Assembly (NCBI GenBank): GCA_024347235.1
Contig: AP025283.1
Location: 3,596,001-3,660,000, forward strand
Reading direction: 5' to 3'
DNA: 64,000 bases
DNA from: Aliamphritea spongicola
GTDB lineage: Bacteria; Pseudomonadota; Gammaproteobacteria; Pseudomonadales; Balneatricaceae
Position numbers and translations under genes: made by a program. Shown piece by piece: positions 28,561-41,063 of this stretch. The notes under the pieces are model-generated. The model made no database searches. It saw nothing but the letters and a program-made list of their open reading frames with translations, and was not told the origin of the DNA. Position 1 is the stretch's first letter; every line of letters starts with the position of its first letter.

Positions 28561-29373
28561 TTACTGATAATTATCCGGCAGTTGCAGGTTCAGGCCCCAC
28601 TGCCGGGCACGGTCTTCACTGATTTTCTTGAACCGCTGACGAATGGCACTGCCTGCCGGTTTAGTCATATAAAACAGTAAGGTTGTCGCCTGCTCAGGCG
28701 TGATGCCCTGTGCTTCGCCCCAGCTTTTAATAAAGGCAAAGAGGGTATTATCCGACTTGTTTTCCAGTGCCACGGGCACCGCTTCATCCAGCTGTTCACC
28801 GGCACGGACCCGGCGGCAGATAATCTGATAATTGTAATCAAACTCCGGAAACATCCGGGCTTCATCTTCGCTGCGTAAACGGAACCATTCGGTTGCTTTC
28901 CCGGCATGGTACACCGCCGGATGGCTCCACTGCCGCTGACTTGGACGGTCTGCAAAACGGCAGGCTTCGTAATAGGCCTGACGGGAAGGCGGTAGCCCAT
29001 AATCGCCGCCCATGTCATGCAGGATGGCTAAAAACTCAGAGACAGTCGGCATCCAGGCCAGAGTTTCTTTACAGCGGTCAATGGCCCGCACCAGCTCCGC
29101 TTCGGAATAATACTGCAGGCTCAGTGCCCATTCCCGTTTGGCAATGCGGATTTCATCCTGGGTTTCAAAACAGCTTTTGAACTTATGCCCATAGATCGCC
29201 ATAAACCGGGCGAATATCATATTCACCATGGTTTTGGTTTCGGTGGTAATGGTCGCGGTTTCCGGACGTGACTGAGCATCCTCTTTAACCGGACGCCGGT
29301 CATGGTAAGGATCAACCCGCTGTGGCGGTAATTCACCCTGTCGGGTGGAAAGAATCTGTCCGGGAGTCTTCAA
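28561..29373 (-). CDS. Lambda P-like replication protein (helicase-loader type)
   Basis: A 270-residue protein resembling the phage replication protein P family (PF06992): FARFMAIYGHKFKSCFE, REWALSLQYYSEAELVRAID and PTVSEFLAILHD. P proteins load DnaB helicase. It starts at TTG 29373 with AGAGGT upstream and lies 29 bp after the dnaT gene on the same strand, so both probably act in PriA-directed replication restart. No phage genes are nearby, so it appears to be a chromosomal gene. The N-terminal 45 residues are Pro/Arg-rich and likely unstructured. Confidence 0.82.
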   Translation of the reverse strand: MKTPGQILSTRQGELPPQRVDPYHDRRPVKEDAQSRPETATITTETKTMVNMIFARFMAIYGHKFKSCFETQDEIRIAKREWALSLQYYSEAELVRAIDRCKETLAWMPTVSEFLAILHDMGGDYGLPPSRQAYYEACRFADRPSQRQWSHPAVYHAGKATEWFRLRSEDEARMFPEFDYNYQIICRRVRAGEQLDEAVPVALENKSDNTLFAFIKSWGEAQGITPEQATTLLFYMTKPAGSAIRQRFKKISEDRARQWGLNLQLPDNYQ

Positions 29374-29402
29374 TCTGTTTACCTCTTCAGGTCACTGACC
29401 AA

Positions 29403-30453
29403 TTACCAGTCAGTGTCCTTAATATCCATAATAGCAGCCGTCACCCGCTGACGTTTCTGACGTGCATCCGGCCGGCCCTGCTGTACGCCGCCGGATGAAT
29501 CATCCTGCTTATATCGCTGTTCACGGGCTTCACGTGTTTGCTTCTGTACCCATTCACGTTTTACCCAGGCAAGAAACTTCTGATCCCAGTTGGTCTCTTT
29601 ACGGTCTTTATCAAGCCAGTAAAGGACAAACTCGTCAATCAGTTGCTCAGCAAAATCCGCCGGAATGCTGTGCCGGGGTAACGTATCAAATAAGATCTGT
29701 GACGGCCGCCAGCCAAGAAAAATAGAATGCAGTTTTTTATTCTTCTGTTCCAGTTCATCCAACTGGGTGGCAAACAGATTACCAGCACCCGGTTGAGGAC
29801 GGCTTTTGACCAACCAATGCTGCCGCCAAAGGTTGGCGCAGGTCCGCGATTCTGCGGCTGAACTTCCTGATGCTGACGCAGCTGACGCAGATCATCCCGG
29901 CTGGGGGCTGTTCCATCACCGGTAACTTTTGTACCGTCACGGGCGGTGCTGATGGTGTTGCGTAATACGGATCGTCTGCAAACTGCGGCATATATTCAGC
30001 ATCTGCCTGCTGATAGAGCACCGGCGGCTCTTCTTCTGCAACCGGTTCAGCTATCGGTTCCGAGACCGGCTCACGAACATCCAGTACCGGTACAACCGGT
30101 TCTTCACGAGCTTCTGTCAGAGGTTCAACAATGGGTAATTCCTCACAAACAGAATCCGGCAGCTGAGGTAACAGCGTCAGAGTAATTCGTGCGTCGCCTG
30201 AGGTTGCCTGAATGTACCCGTGGTTCACAAGGCTGCGAGTTACATTTGCCAATCGGGTTTCATTCCAGAAATCTGCCAGCCGTAACCAATCATTTCTGTC
30301 GAGACATAAACTCAGATTGCCGTGACTGTCCTGCTCTCCGCGGGCTTCAAGCCGATCTGCGTAGATAGCGTACAGCAAGGCTTCGTCAGTACCGATCTGA
30401 CGTGCCAGTGAGGGATAAAACAGAACTGGTTTTTCCGGTAAGCGGAAGCCCAT
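29403..30453 (-). CDS. dnaT: DnaT-like primosomal protein (two frameshifts)
   Basis: About 350 residues. An N-terminal winged-helix-like domain (EKPVLFYPSLARQIGTDEALLYAIY ends near residue 30) is joined by a long acidic Pro/Glu-rich linker to a C-terminal DnaT domain with SIFLGWRPSQI, TLPRHSIPADFAEQLIDEF and KFLAWVKREWV. Breaks near 29905 and 29815 lie in the linker. It is longer than E. coli DnaT (179) because of the linker, as in pseudomonads. I prefer ATG 30453 over TTG 30465. It is co-transcribed with the P-like gene. Confidence 0.83.
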
Positions 30454-30639
30454 ATCAACATTCAACCTGAATCAAAACTTTGCTTTTCTGCGGACTGCAG
30501 ATCCTTTCCGGCATATCACCGTCAGCCGCATGGTTTATGTGCCATGCAGATAACTGCCATACCGGTTACCCAGCATCCCCTAAAATTATGCTGCGTCTGA
30601 CCGGCACCGCTGCGGCGCCGGCCGGCTTATTATTCGCGC

Positions 30640-31047
30640 TCAGCCGTCGCGGGCAAAACGCTCAACAGCTTTCAGTACATCTCTGCGACTGATCTGGCCA
30701 ATCAGTTTACCATCTTTCACCACCGGAAGCCGCCTGCAGTGAAGATTTATAATCTTTTCTGCGACATGCACAATGTCGGCATCATAACTGATGGTATGCA
30801 CTTCTGTCGTCATGCATTCAGCGACCTTGCCGCCCATTTCCTCTTCATGATAGGTGAGCGTTAAAATGGCTTTAAGGCAATCCTGTTCTGACAACATCCC
30901 CACCAGTTGACCATCATCGTCCACTACCGGCGCACCACTTATTTTGTGCTCCAGCAGCATACCGATTGCATAGAAAAGATCATCATTGAGGCGAAAGGTA
31001 ACCAGCTTTGTTGCCATGTAGTCGCTGGCCTGTACGGATCTCAGCAT
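30640..31047 (-). CDS. CBS-pair domain protein
   Basis: A stand-alone protein of 135 residues made of two CBS motifs: ASDYMATKLVTFRLNDDLFY with ISGAPVVDDDGQLVGMLSE, and ECMTTEVHTISYDADIVHVA with RRLPVVKDGKLIGQISRRDV. GGAGG lies 6 nt before ATG 31047, which I prefer to the adjacent ATG at 31050. CBS pairs sense AMP/ATP or similar ligands; the partner is not evident. The GC-rich hairpin at about 30600-30622 lies just beyond its stop. Confidence 0.88.
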   Translation of the reverse strand: MLRSVQASDYMATKLVTFRLNDDLFYAIGMLLEHKISGAPVVDDDGQLVGMLSEQDCLKAILTLTYHEEEMGGKVAECMTTEVHTISYDADIVHVAEKIINLHCRRLPVVKDGKLIGQISRRDVLKAVERFARDG

Positions 31048-31187
31048 CATACACCTCCAATCCAGAACCCGTTAAAAGCAGGAATCTGCTCCCGGAAACC
31101 TGCACTTCTGACTTGTTCGCCGGCTCCCTTACATTCACTATAGTCGCTAGTTTTGGTCGCGGCGACGTCGTACACTATTTTTATTAA

Positions 31188-32546
<1,359 letters not shown>

Positions 32547-32570
32547 AATAAGCCGGTAGAAAACATCCAC

Positions 32571-32596
32571 AAAAAGCCCGCAAATACGGGCTTTTT
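32571..32596. terminator. Bidirectional terminator between nfsA and fumarase
   Basis: AAAAAGCCCG and CGGGCTTTTT pair around CAAATA between convergent genes, a textbook two-way intrinsic terminator. Confidence 0.93.
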
Positions 32597-32611
32597 CAGT
32601 AACAGGCAGTC

Positions 32612-34116
32612 TTACACCTGTTCAGCAATGATCTGCTTCCACTTGGCTGGGCCAGTGGTGTGTACAGACTCACCGCTGCTATCTACAGCAACCGTTACCG
32701 GCATGTCTTTCACTTCAAACTCGTAGATCGCTTCCATGCCCATTTCAGGAAAGCCAGTACTTCAGCATTGGTAATCGCTTTGGATACCAGATACGCCGCA
32801 CCGCCAACTGCCATCAGATATACAGCTTTGTTATCACGGATCGCATCAATGGCCACAGGGCCACGTTCAGACTTACCAATCATGCCCAGCAGACCGGTGC
32901 TCTCAATCACCTGACGGGTAAACTTGTCCATCCGGGTCGCTGTTGTCGGACCGGCAGGCCCCACTACTTCGTCACGGACCGGATCAACCGGACCCACGTA
33001 GTAAATAAAGCGGCCTTTAAGATCAACCGGCAGCTCTTCACCGTTGTTCAGCATCTCAACCATTTTCTTGTGAGCCGCATCACGGCCGGTCAGCATCTTA
33101 CCGTTCAGCAGGACAGTCTCACCTGGCTGCCAGCTCTGAACTTCTTCAGGAGTAACCGTATCCAGGTTCACCCGACGGGTAGACTCACCCACTTCAAAAG
33201 TAATTTCCGGCCACTCATCCAGGCTCGGCGGCGTCAGAACCGCAGGGCCTTCACCGTTGAGGGTGAAGTGTGCGTGACGGGTTGCTGCACAGTTAGGGAT
33301 CATGCAAACCGGTAGCGAAGCCGCGTGAGTAGGATAATCCTTGATCTTCACATCCAGTACAGTTGTCAGACCACCCAGGCCCTGTGCACCAATGCCCAAT
33401 GCGTTTACCGCATCCATAATTTCCAGACGCAGTTCTTCAACACGGTTTTGCGGACCACGCTCACGGATTTCATGAATATCGATCGGGTCCATCAGGGATT
33501 CTTTTGCCAGCACTGCTGCTTTCTCAGCAGTACCACCAATGCCCAGACCCAGCATGCCCGGCGGACACCAGCCAGCGCCCATGGTCGGTACAGTTTTAAC
33601 AACCCAGTCAACAATGCTGTCAGACGGGTTCAGCATTACCATCTTGGATTTGTTTTCAGAGCCGCCGCCTTTAGCTGCCACCTGAACATCCACTTCATCC
33701 CCTTCAACAATTTCGTAGTGAATCACTGCCGGGGTATTATCTTTGGTATTTTTCCGGGCACCGGCCGGATCAGCCAGAATTGAAGCCCGCAGGACGTTGT
33801 CCGGGTGCATATATGCACGGCGAACACCTTCATTCACCATGTCTGTGACACTCATGGTGGCATCCCAGCGAACATTCATACCCACTTTCAGGAATACGGT
33901 CACAATACCGGTGTCCTGACAGATCGGCCGGCGACCTTCAGCACACATACGTGAGTTAATCAGAATCTGAGCCATGGCGTCTTTGGCCGCCGGATTCTGT
34001 TCTTTCTGGTAAGCGCCGTGAACGCCCTGAACAAAATCAATCGGATGGTAATAAGAGATAAACTGCAGGGCATCAGCAATACTGCTGATAAAATCGTCTT
34101 GGCGAATAACGCTCAT
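32612..34116 (-). CDS. fumA: Class I fumarate hydratase, [4Fe-4S] (one frameshift)
   Basis: Interconverts fumarate and malate in the TCA cycle with an oxygen-labile iron-sulfur cluster. Cys residues in PICQDTGIV, MGAGWCPPG and MIPNCAATRHAHF are the likely cluster ligands. Restored length is about 501 residues. A single missing G near 32745 (AFLEMGME) breaks the last 45 residues. MSVIRQDDF with GGAG upstream is the preferred start; a longer frame adds 14 residues. Start of a class II (fumC) gene is not present in the window. Confidence 0.93.
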
Positions 34117-34300
34117 AGTTGGCTCCGCTATCAGGCTCGGGTTTAACCGGGTAAACATCTGATCGCCGGCTCCGAAGCAGCCGGTAAAGGATCAGGTATT
34201 TCCCTGTCATAATTATAAGTGCGCCGATTATACACACATTACGCCTGACAGGCCTCACAACTTAGTCGGATAGATTTATGAAAATCTATTCTCTATGCGC

Positions 34301-35762
34301 TCATAAAACAATCGGCGGCGACTCCAGCGAGTCAAATGCTTCAACCCGGTTACGGCCTTTTTGCTTGGCACTGTACATAGCCCGGTCGCTGTAACTGAGC
34401 AATACTTCCAGGTTTTTATCCTGGCTGGAATGCACCACACCGATACTGATGGTCGATGTTAAATACTCGCCATTACTCAGCGCAATCGGTGTGCTGGCAA
34501 TGGACTGGCAAATCCGGTTTGCCACATTCATAGTGGTTTGCGGGTCGGTTTCCAGCAGCGCCACAACAAATTCTTCACCGCCAATCCGGCCAAACAGATC
34601 GTTTTCCCGCAATACCTGCTGACAGATTCCCACCACCGCTTTCAGTACCTGATCACCGGCGGCGTGACCATAGGTATCATTGATCTGTTTAAAGTGGTCC
34701 ACATCAAACATCAGCAGCGCCAGCGAAGTGTCATAACGTTCAGCACGGCGTAATTCCTGGCGCAGGCAGTCAAACAGATGGCGTCGATTCATAATGCCGG
34801 TCAGCTCATCGGTGGTCGCCAGACGCCGCAGCTTACTCTCCAGTGCCTTACGTTCTTCCAGCTCTTTATTCAGCGCCTGAGTACGTTCACGGACCTGATG
34901 CCGCAACATTCGGTTCCAGACAAACACCATGATCGCCAGCAACACAAAAATGCCACCGGCAATCTGCAGCAACAGTTGAGGCGTCAGTATTTCTCCTTCA
35001 TATCCCAGGTTTATCCAGCGGCGGAAAATCGTGCGCAGCTCATCATCGCTGATACTGTCCAGCCCTTTCTGGATGATAGACACCAGCTCCGGCCAGTCAT
35101 TTCGCACCGCAAAACGCAGCTGCCAGGCGAAACCGGACTCACCGGCAACCCGGAGATTCGTCAGACCATCACGCTCAATATAAAAAGTGCCGCCGCATTA
35201 GTGGCAATGATGGCATCCGACAGACCGTAAGACACCATACGCAGGCCCGTTTCCAGATCAGGCACTTCCAGCACATCAAGATTCGGGTAATTTTCTTTCA
35301 CATATTCACTGGATGCATAGCCCTTGATCAGGACAACCTTATGACCATCCAGATCACGCATATTCAGCGGCCCGTCGAGATCCTTACGGACCACAATAAC
35401 AGCGGGTAAGCGGATATAAGGCCGGGTGAAGCTCATGTATTCCTGGCGCTCCGGCGTGATTGCCGCCGCCCCCAGACGTCCACATCCCGATTTTTGGCAG
35501 CCTCAACCACCTTGTCCCAGTTGGTATACTGAATAACATTCATATCCAGCCCCTGACGTTCTGACATTATCTTCAGAAAGTCTGCGGTGATTCCCCGGTA
35601 AATATCATTTTCATCGAAGAATTCAACAGGTGGATAATAGGGTGCCGGGGCAAAGCGGATATCAGGATGTTGTTCCAGCCAGCGCTCTTCTTCCCGGGAG
35701 AGCATAAAGGTATCTTCAGCCAGCAGTGTGCCGGAGAGCACCACTCCCAACACAAGCAGCAT
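34301..35762 (-). CDS. Membrane diguanylate cyclase with periplasmic solute-binding sensor (two frameshifts)
   Basis: Architecture: signal/TM segment (LVLGVVLSGTLLA), periplasmic SBP_bac_3-type domain (PDIRFAPAPYYPPVEFF, GITADFLKIM, YASSEYVKENYP), a second TM (GGIFVLLAIMVFVWN), a coiled linker and a C-terminal GGDEF domain. The catalytic motif is RIGGEEF and an RxxD inhibitory site (REND) lies five residues before GGEEF. Breaks lie near 35445 and 35160. It probably converts periplasmic amino-acid-like ligand levels into cyclic di-GMP output. About 487 residues in all. Confidence 0.85.
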
Positions 35763-35899
35763 CCATTTTTCAGTAGCAAACCAATCAAGCTCAGACCCCT
35801 GAGAACTGCAATAAACAGCCTTATATCAGGCTGTTAGAAAGTTATTATTTATTATCCTCCTAAGGTATGGGGGCGATCTGCGCAGGTCAACCGGGATGT

Positions 35900-36740
35900 T
35901 CACAAAGTGGTAAGGTAAAGCAATCCGAAGAGCAGAAAAACGGCCAGTGCCCGGTGGCAACTGTTGACGGGCGTGCTGACCTAGACCGACCATCACCAAT
36001 AATGGGATTCCAAGAGGGGCAGATAAAAGCAGTGGCCAGAAGATCTGCAAATCACCCGTCAGGTACAGCACAAAACAACTGACCACCACCAGTGCCAGCC
36101 CCTGTCGGTACAGCCTGACTGCTGCAGCCAGCCCTTCCCGCACCGTCAATGTCCGACAGCCCTGCTTTCGGTCAGCTTCGAAATCCCGGATCTCATTGGC
36201 CAGTAACAGCAGACTGGTCAGCAGACTAACAGGGACAGACAACCGTATTATGCTGCCATCGAGCCGGCCGGTGAGAAAATAGTAACTGCCGCACACCATC
36301 AGTACCCCCATCAGCCAGAACACCGCGGCCACGGCATAACCACGACGCTTCAGGTTTAGGGGCTCAAGTGTATAACCCAGTGCGCCCAGCATACCGGTTA
36401 ACACCAGTAACAAGGCAGGCCACCCTCTGAGCAGAACAAAATACAGTGCAACGGCTGAAGCTGCTGCAAAACATACGGCAGCAATGCGGACATTCTTGCG
36501 GATCAGCCGGCAACTTTGTGCATCCCCTGCAAGCTGAGGTAAGTCGCTATAATCATTAATCAGGTTAACCCCGGCCTGTAACAGCACCGCGGCACATAGC
36601 AGGCTGACGGCCTGTAACCAGTGGATGTCTGCTACGCCAGTCGCTGCCACAGTGCCTGTCAGACAGGTAACCATGGCAACTGCAAATGAAAATGGCCGCA
36701 GTGCGCGGCCAGTCCGATACTTTTCTGCCATGGCAATCAT
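35900..36740 (-). CDS. menA: UbiA-family prenyltransferase, MenA type (C-terminal frameshift)
   Basis: Attaches a polyprenyl chain to an aromatic acid (1,4-dihydroxy-2-naphthoate in menaquinone synthesis). Multi-pass membrane protein with NLINDYSDLPQLAGD and a second acidic motif NEIRDFEADRKQG. A break near 35945 hides the normal end; in the shifted frame it reads LLFGLLYLTTL then stops at 35900. About 280 residues. The first 19 codons and promoter region are duplicated at 37.8 kb. No other men genes are in the window, so the exact acceptor is inferred. Confidence 0.8.
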
Positions 36741-36876
36741 TGCAATGTCAGTGTCCCTGTAAGTGTGGTTATCCCAGAAAATCAGGATGCTTCAGCGGCT
36801 TTAAACCCCGGTGCATTCAGCAGATTACGCATCAGCAACGCATATTGTATGTCGGCAGCAAAATCTACCGGAATAG
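36684..36876. repeat. Direct repeat copy 1 (menA start + trhP end)
   Basis: About 193 bp repeated at 37782-37974 with some 10 mismatches (about 95% identity, counted by eye). It carries the first 19 codons of menA, the menA-trhP intergenic region and the last 31 codons of trhP. The constant offset is 1098 bp, and the methyltransferase gene lies between the copies. Confidence 0.93.
36782..36876 (-). pseudogene. 3' fragment of trhP left by duplication
   Basis: Encodes only the last 31 or so residues of TrhP (PVDFAADIQYALLMRNL, then APGFKAAEAS) and its stop. It differs from the intact gene at several amino acids, so it has drifted since the duplication. It cannot be expressed as a functional protein. 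Confidence 0.85.
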
Positions 36877-37001
36877 CATGTATATCTGTTACAAGATGTC
36901 GCCTCAGGCACCCAAACAATACCGCAGCGTCTGGTTCGCTCACGCATCATCTGGCTCATGACGAAGCCGTGCTGCAGTCTACAACAGAATTTATCAAAAT
37001 T

Positions 37002-37561
37002 ATGCGAAAAGCGTCTATTACTGCTTTAGTAATAAAGTATCAGAGTACATGGTGTCCAAGAGAACCAAAGGATAAAGAATACAGATATGAGCAGATTAGA
37101 AAGCATGATACGAAGAATTACTGCGCAAAAATCGGCCTGGAATGGGGTGTAAAACGAACAAAAGATATTGCAGGCGACTTTGTGGAAATCGGTCTTGGAA
37201 ATGGTCGTACCTATGATCATTTACGCGAAACGGCGCCTGACAAAAAATTTGGGTTATCGATCGGGTCTTACAATGTCACCCATCTTGCATTCCACCAGAT
37301 GGCAGTTTTCTGCAAGGCGAGGTGGATGAAACTATAAAACAAATGAAAAACAATAATATAAGTATTTCCCTCGCGCATTATGACTTGGGAATCGGTGTAG
37401 ATGATAAAGACGAAGCGGAAGCAGCCGCCTTAAGCCCTCTGATAAAGGCTATCATGGTTGAAGGTGGCCTTCTGATCTCCAGCCAACCACTGGTTGGTTT
37501 TACCCAACTCGAAGGTCCGGCAGAAATCCCCGCTGGTCGGTACTACTTTTACAAAGCTTAA
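37002..37561 (+). CDS. Class I SAM-dependent methyltransferase, Methyltransf_17 (PF12692) type (one frameshift)
   Basis: The SAM-binding motif I is unusually clear: VEIGLGNGRTYDHLRE. After a break near 37240 the frame resumes as KIWVIDRVLQCHPSCIPPDG, then AHYDLGIGVDDKDEAEA, LISSQPL and GRYYFYKA, which is the pattern of the small Methyltransf_17 family. About 186 residues. ATG 37002 is a provisional start. The DNA is AT-richer than the neighbours and is bracketed by direct repeats, so the gene looks acquired. Target unknown. Confidence 0.75.
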
Positions 37562-37781
37562 AACGTGTCCGCCTGCCAGTTTATTTATCAGTTTTCCAAA
37601 GCACCTGTCATCTCAGCAATCATTTCCACATCCATAGATAAACCATGGTTTGCAGACAAAACTGATGACAGATGATAAGTAAAAATACGCTGCCGGTCGC
37701 AACTTTGTCAGCCAAAACACACATCAGCCCCTTGGCCAAATCAGCTGTATGAGCGGCAATGGTATATGTGACCACGCCTAT

Positions 37782-37838
37782 AAATGAAAATGGCCGCAGT
37801 GCGCGGCCAGTCCGATACTTTTCTGCCATGGTAATCAT
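37782..37838 (-). pseudogene. 5' fragment of menA (first 19 codons)
   Basis: Encodes MITMAEKYRTGRALRPFSF, nearly identical to the menA N-terminus, then runs into unrelated sequence that stays open to 37620 and looks hydrophobic (GVVTYTIAAHTADLAK). It is most likely a relic, though a short chimeric membrane peptide cannot be excluded. Confidence 0.75.
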
Positions 37839-37974
37839 TGCAATGTCAGTGTCCCGGTAAGTGTGGTTATCCCGGAAAATCAGGATGCTTCAGCGGTTTT
37901 AAACCCCGGCGCATTCGGCAGATTACGCATCAGCAACGCATATTCCATGTCAGCTGCAAAATCTACAGGAATGC
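37782..37974. repeat. Direct repeat copy 2 (menA start + trhP end)
   Basis: Partner of the repeat at 36684-36876. Here the trhP end is attached to the intact trhP gene, while the menA start is an orphan fragment. Homology stops abruptly at 37781/37782, the likely duplication or insertion junction. Confidence 0.93.
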
Positions 37975-39248
37975 GCATGAAGTGACCGGAACCCGGTGCA
38001 GTATCCTTCGCTTCGCCCTTAAGGTTTTCCATCTGTTCAAGAGTAAAGGTGTGGTTACCGGACGGCGTCATCAGTTCCAGCTGGTCACCGACGGCAAAGC
38101 GGTTTTTCACTTCAACATCGATGGTTCCCTGCTGCTCATCACGGCCGATGATCTCGCCAACAAACTGCTGATGTACACCGACAGAGCTGCCGTTCTCATA
38201 GTTCTGATATTCATCATGCACATGACGACGGTAAAACCCTTCGGTATAACCGCGGTTTGCCAGATTCTCCAGGGTATCCATCAGCCCCATATCAAACGGC
38301 CGGCCGGCAGCAATGTCATCAATCGCTTTGCGGTACGCCTGAGCGGTACGGGCAACGTAGTAATGTGACTTGGTACGGCCTTCAATTTTCAGGAATGTAC
38401 ACCCATTTTGGCCAGACGGGGCACGTGCTGGATAGCGCGAAGATCCTTGAGTTCATGATATAGGTACCATGCTCATCTTCATACGCAGGCATAAACTCAC
38501 CCGGGCGGGTCTCTTCCTGCAGCAGGTACATCTTATCAGTCGGTTCACCAATGCCCAGGTCAGGCTGAGCAGCCGCAGCCGGATCAAAGTTCTGTACCGG
38601 AATCAGATCACCGCTGGCATCCTGTTCCGCTTCATGGGCATCATATTTCCAGCGACAGGTATTGGTGCAGGTTCCCTGATTCGGATCCCGGTGATTAATA
38701 TAACCGGACAGCAGACAGCGGCCGGAATAGGCAATGCACAAAGAGCCATGCACAAAGACTTCCAGCTCCATTTCAGGGCACTTCTCACGGATTTCTTCGA
38801 TCTCGTCCAGTGACAGCTCGCGGGAAAGAATAATCCGCTCAACACCGGCCTGATGCCAGAATTTTACACTGGCCCAGTTCATGGTATTACTCTGTACAGA
38901 CAGGTGAATCGGCACATCCGGCCATTCTTCACGGACCATCATGATCAGGCCGGGATCGGACATAATCAGGGCATCAGGCCCCATTTCAATCACCGGGCGC
39001 AAATCATCGATATAAGTTTTCAGCTTGCTGTTGTGCGGCATGATATTGCTCGCCAGATAGAGCTTCTTACCCTGCTGGTGTGCAATGTTGATGCCCTGCT
39101 CGAGCTTTTCAAGATTGAAGTCGTTGTTACGCACCCGCAGGCTGTAACGGGGCTGGCCGGCATACACGGCATCGGCGCCGTAGGCAAACGCGTACTGCAT
39201 ATTCTTCAGCGTACCCGCCGGAGAAAGTAATTCAGGCTTAAACATCAT
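37880..39248 (-). CDS. trhP: tRNA 5-hydroxyuridine modification protein TrhP (YegQ, U32 peptidase family; two frameshifts)
   Basis: U32-family protein needed for prephenate-dependent hydroxylation of U34 in some tRNAs. N-terminus KPELLSPAGTLKNMQYAFAYGADAVYAG; cysteines in HGSLCIAYSGRCLLSGY and GTCTNTCRWKY fit an iron-sulfur site; HSLKIEGRTKSHYYVA follows after breaks near 38443 and 38396. Restored length about 457 residues, matching YegQ. ATG 39245 is an equally good start. Its 3' end is part of the local duplication. Confidence 0.9.
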
Positions 39249-39295
39249 AAGTCTCTGCTTAATAGCAGGATGCGCCGGAATCAGCAGAGCTTACA

Positions 39296-39854
39296 TCAGG
39301 CCATATCCTGCAAAGGGATTTCAAATAAAGGGGTATAGATCGAACCACGCTCGCCTGGTTTACTTTGGTACAGGATCACTTCGTCTGCCAGGCTGATAAG
39401 ATCAAGCTCTGGCCAGTGCTCCGGTACATTGAACCGGTTCTCTGCCGGTAAGCGGCCTAACGTGATGTGTGGCTGAAAGTCTTCCTCGGTATAAGCAATG
39501 CCCGCTTCTTGAGCAACCTGCATCATCAGTTTATTCAACTGGCTCAGCGCCTGATGTTCAGGACTCATGGCCGCAATCAGCGATAAATGCTTATTAACCG
39601 GGTAGTACTGGGAGGTATTAATGTGCACCTGAAAAGAGCGGAAATCCGCAAGATGCTTACCTGCTATCTGTTCCAGACGATCAACCTGCTCGAGACTTAT
39701 ATTCCCCATGAAGCATAGGGTTAAATGATAACATTCTGAATCGACCCAGTTAACCTCTACATGCTTATCAAACTGACAAAGTGTATCAGCATGATCGGCA
39801 AGAGAACGGGCAACAGCCCGGGAAGCGGTAAAGCAAAAAGGCACGAATTTCCAT
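39296..39854 (-). CDS. thpR: RNA 2',3'-cyclic phosphodiesterase ThpR (N-terminal frameshift)
   Basis: Two-histidine phosphodiesterase hydrolysing RNA 2',3'-cyclic phosphates. Both HxTx motifs are seen: HLTLCF near residue 43 and HITLGR near 130. The first residues are out of frame because of a short T run near 39838 and another break near 39826; restoring them gives MEIRAFFALPLPGAVARSL from ATG 39854, the usual ThpR start. About 186 residues. Confidence 0.88.
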
Positions 39855-39978
39855 TACGTACTATTTTCCTTCAGTTAAATGAACCTGACACGGAGGATGT
39901 CAGGCTCTGTATTCTTACACAGGGATGACACATTCTCATCACAAAGAGTCATCAAAATGTGTCCCCTGCGTGCGACGT

Positions 39979-41063
39979 TTACTGCAGGCTTTCCACCTGT
40001 AACTGGAGATTATTAAGACGCTGGCGAATCCGCAAAAGTTCCTTGTTCAGTACCAGACGGGAACCGTCTATGGCTTTAACAGCCTGTTCATTGATCTTCA
40101 CCCGGCGCTCCAGTGACGCAGCAGTTGCACCGCCCTGGTTGCCCTGCGAGCCTAACTGATCGATACGGCGGTTCAGATCTTTACCCTGCTGGGATAAAGC
40201 TACCCGCTGCAGCTCCTGACCTTCCGACAAAATCTGATAGTCAGCACTCAAAGCAGCCAGATCAGCCCGCACCTGAGCCAGCTGTTTGCTGTCGGCACCA
40301 GTGCTACCGCTGAGTTTCTTGTTCGCTGCCTTAAGTGATTTATCCTGCGCTGCAAGACTTTTTCCAGGCTCGTCAGCTTGGTGCTGACAGACTTAATCTT
40401 CTTATCCAGACCGGCATTTACCCCGGCCAGATCTTTACTCAGTTTATCAATGCCCTGCTGGCTTGAAGCCGCAGACTTATTCACCGCTTCCAGCTCACCA
40501 CTGAGAGTTTCAATGGCAACCAGACGGGTGGTCAGGGTATCCAGAGATTTAGCCTGCTCCGCTGCACCGGCATTCAGTTTATCCAGCGCTGCGGCTTGTT
40601 TAGTGAGCTCCTCAGCAGCCTGTTTATCCACTTTCGCCTGCAAGGTTGTCAGCTGTTCAGCGAGCGCCTGAATTTTCTGATCCGCCGTCGCTGCACGGTT
40701 ATTTACCCATTCAAGCAAAGACTCATCAGACTGCTCGACACTGCTTTCAGCACTTTTGAGTAACTGTTGTAACTGAACGATCTGACCGGATAAATCTTCA
40801 ACCTGTTTTGACTGATCAGCCAGTAATGCCTGCTGTTGCTGTATCTGATCCTGCTGCAGCTTTCCCCAGTAACCCAGACCGGCAACCACTGCTGCCAGCA
40901 GTAACACCACCATCAGGATAAAGCCCCTACCCTTCTTCGCCTGCTCAGCATTGACAGACTGGGCAATCACGCCTTCACCCAGTTTAGTTTCAGGGGCTTG
41001 TTTCACCAGGCTGGGATCAGCCGGTCCGAAACTCGGGACTTCCAGATTATCTTGCTCACGCAT
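39979..41063 (-). CDS. Single-pass membrane protein with long coiled coil (one frameshift)
   Basis: About 361 residues: a 45-residue cytoplasmic N-terminus, one TM segment (FILMVVLLLAAVVAGLGYWG), then nearly continuous heptad-rich coiled coil of Gln/Ala/Leu/Ser composition to the C-terminus (LRIRQRLNNLQLQVESLQ). A break near 40365 splits it. No enzymatic motif is visible. Similar layouts occur in envelope scaffold or HemX-like proteins, but the family is not recognised. The region 39855-39978 and 41064-41238 around it holds no evident gene. Confidence 0.78.

Noticed and set aside
36684..37974. Insertion sequence or integron cassette between menA and trhP
   Set aside because: No transposase, integrase, terminal inverted repeats or attC-like fold; only direct repeats of host sequence are seen.
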